Shown in pieces: positions 4,975-5,352 of a DNA stretch of 5,352 nt. Under the pieces are notes generated by a model, which was not told the origin of the DNA, did no database searches, and saw only the letters and a list, made by a program, of their open reading frames with translations. The stretch comes from DATKCN01 sp035513175 (GTDB lineage: Bacteria > Chloroflexota > Chloroflexia > Thermomicrobiales > CFX8): NCBI GenBank assembly GCA_035513175.1, contig DATKCN010000313.1, positions 1 to 5,352 on the forward strand, given 5' to 3'. The translations under genes were made by a program, and so were the position numbers. How positions within the stretch are numbered: position 1 is the first letter of the stretch; every line of letters starts with the position of its first letter.

Positions 4975-5352
4975 ATGGCAGAGGCGCGACGCCACCACGA
5001 CTACCTCAAGACCCAGCGGGACGCGCTGGTAGCTGAGCTGGAGCGCTTCACCGTTATCGAAAGCTGCTCGCGCGAGAAGGACGGCGTCGACGCGGTCGGA
5101 CGCGCGGTCGCGCCGGCCTTCGAGTCGCTGGGATACACGATAGAGCGCATCGAGGAGAGCGAGTGCGGCGACCATCTCATCGCCCGCCGCGCGGGAGCCG
5201 GACACGGCAAACTGCTGGCGCTGATCCATCTCGACACCCTCTGGCCCACCGGCACGCTCGCTGAAAACCCGTTCCGCGTCGAAAACGGCCTCGCGTTCGG
5301 CCCCGGCATCCGCGACATGAAGGGTGGCTGGCTCGTCCTGCTCTCCGCGCTT
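4975..5352 (+). CDS. M20 family metallopeptidase, carboxypeptidase G2 (CPG2)-like, 3' end cut by window edge
   Basis: The first 126 residues of a di-zinc M20 hydrolase are present and the frame stays open to the edge; the family usually has about 370-420 residues. These enzymes hydrolyse amide bonds of small peptides or N-acyl amino acids; CPG2 removes C-terminal Glu from folates. The first metal ligand, His85, is in LIHLDTLWP, with the supporting Asp87. The segment GTLAENPF (93-100) and then GPGIRDMKGG (109-118), with bridging-metal Asp114, follow the CPG2 pattern closely. The general-base Glu pair and the dimerisation domain lie beyond the window. No signal peptide is seen, because the N-terminus is polar (AEARRHHDYLK), so a cytoplasmic site is likely. 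It is probably in an operon with the preceding flavoprotein. Confidence 0.92.
   Translation, partial: MAEARRHHDYLKTQRDALVAELERFTVIESCSREKDGVDAVGRAVAPAFESLGYTIERIEESECGDHLIARRAGAGHGKLLALIHLDTLWPTGTLAENPFRVENGLAFGPGIRDMKGGWLVLLSAL

Overview
The window is a GC-rich bacterial fragment with tightly packed genes, GTG starts and purine-rich ribosome binding sites. No 16S rRNA or other diagnostic marker is present. The gene set would fit Chloroflexota (Thermomicrobia-like) or a similar high-GC soil or water lineage, but that is only a guess. Both ends are cut inside genes.

Left half, minus strand (1-2741). An MFS drug-efflux-type transporter is followed by rsgA, the GTPase that helps mature the small ribosomal subunit; its last residues lie beyond the left edge. 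Between these two co-directional genes sits a compact block of about 570 bp (941-1507). It holds one small gene for a four-helix-bundle protein of the 23S rRNA intervening-sequence (IVP) family. Arrays of the same heptanucleotide (TGAGTGC / GCACTCA), in opposite orientation, bound it on both sides. The right array supplies the last codons and the stop of the transporter gene. The left array ends 5 bases before the rsgA start codon. The block therefore looks like a small inserted unit wedged exactly between two genes that were once adjacent. This is the most interesting item in the window.

Centre (2742-3625). A divergent intergenic region carries several short palindromes and a -10-like box. 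It is followed on the plus strand by an overlapping type II toxin-antitoxin pair: a Phd/YefM-type antitoxin and a PIN-domain RNase toxin of the COG1569 type.

Right half, plus strand (3710-5352). An acyl-CoA-dehydrogenase-fold flavoprotein is followed after 35 bp by the start of an M20 metallopeptidase of the carboxypeptidase G2 type, so the two are probably co-transcribed. The flavoprotein lacks a glutamate at both positions where known acyl-CoA dehydrogenases carry the catalytic base. It may therefore be a flavin monooxygenase or another non-dehydrogenase member of the fold. There is no gene-free stretch longer than 300 bases, and I saw no tRNA, rRNA or CRISPR array.
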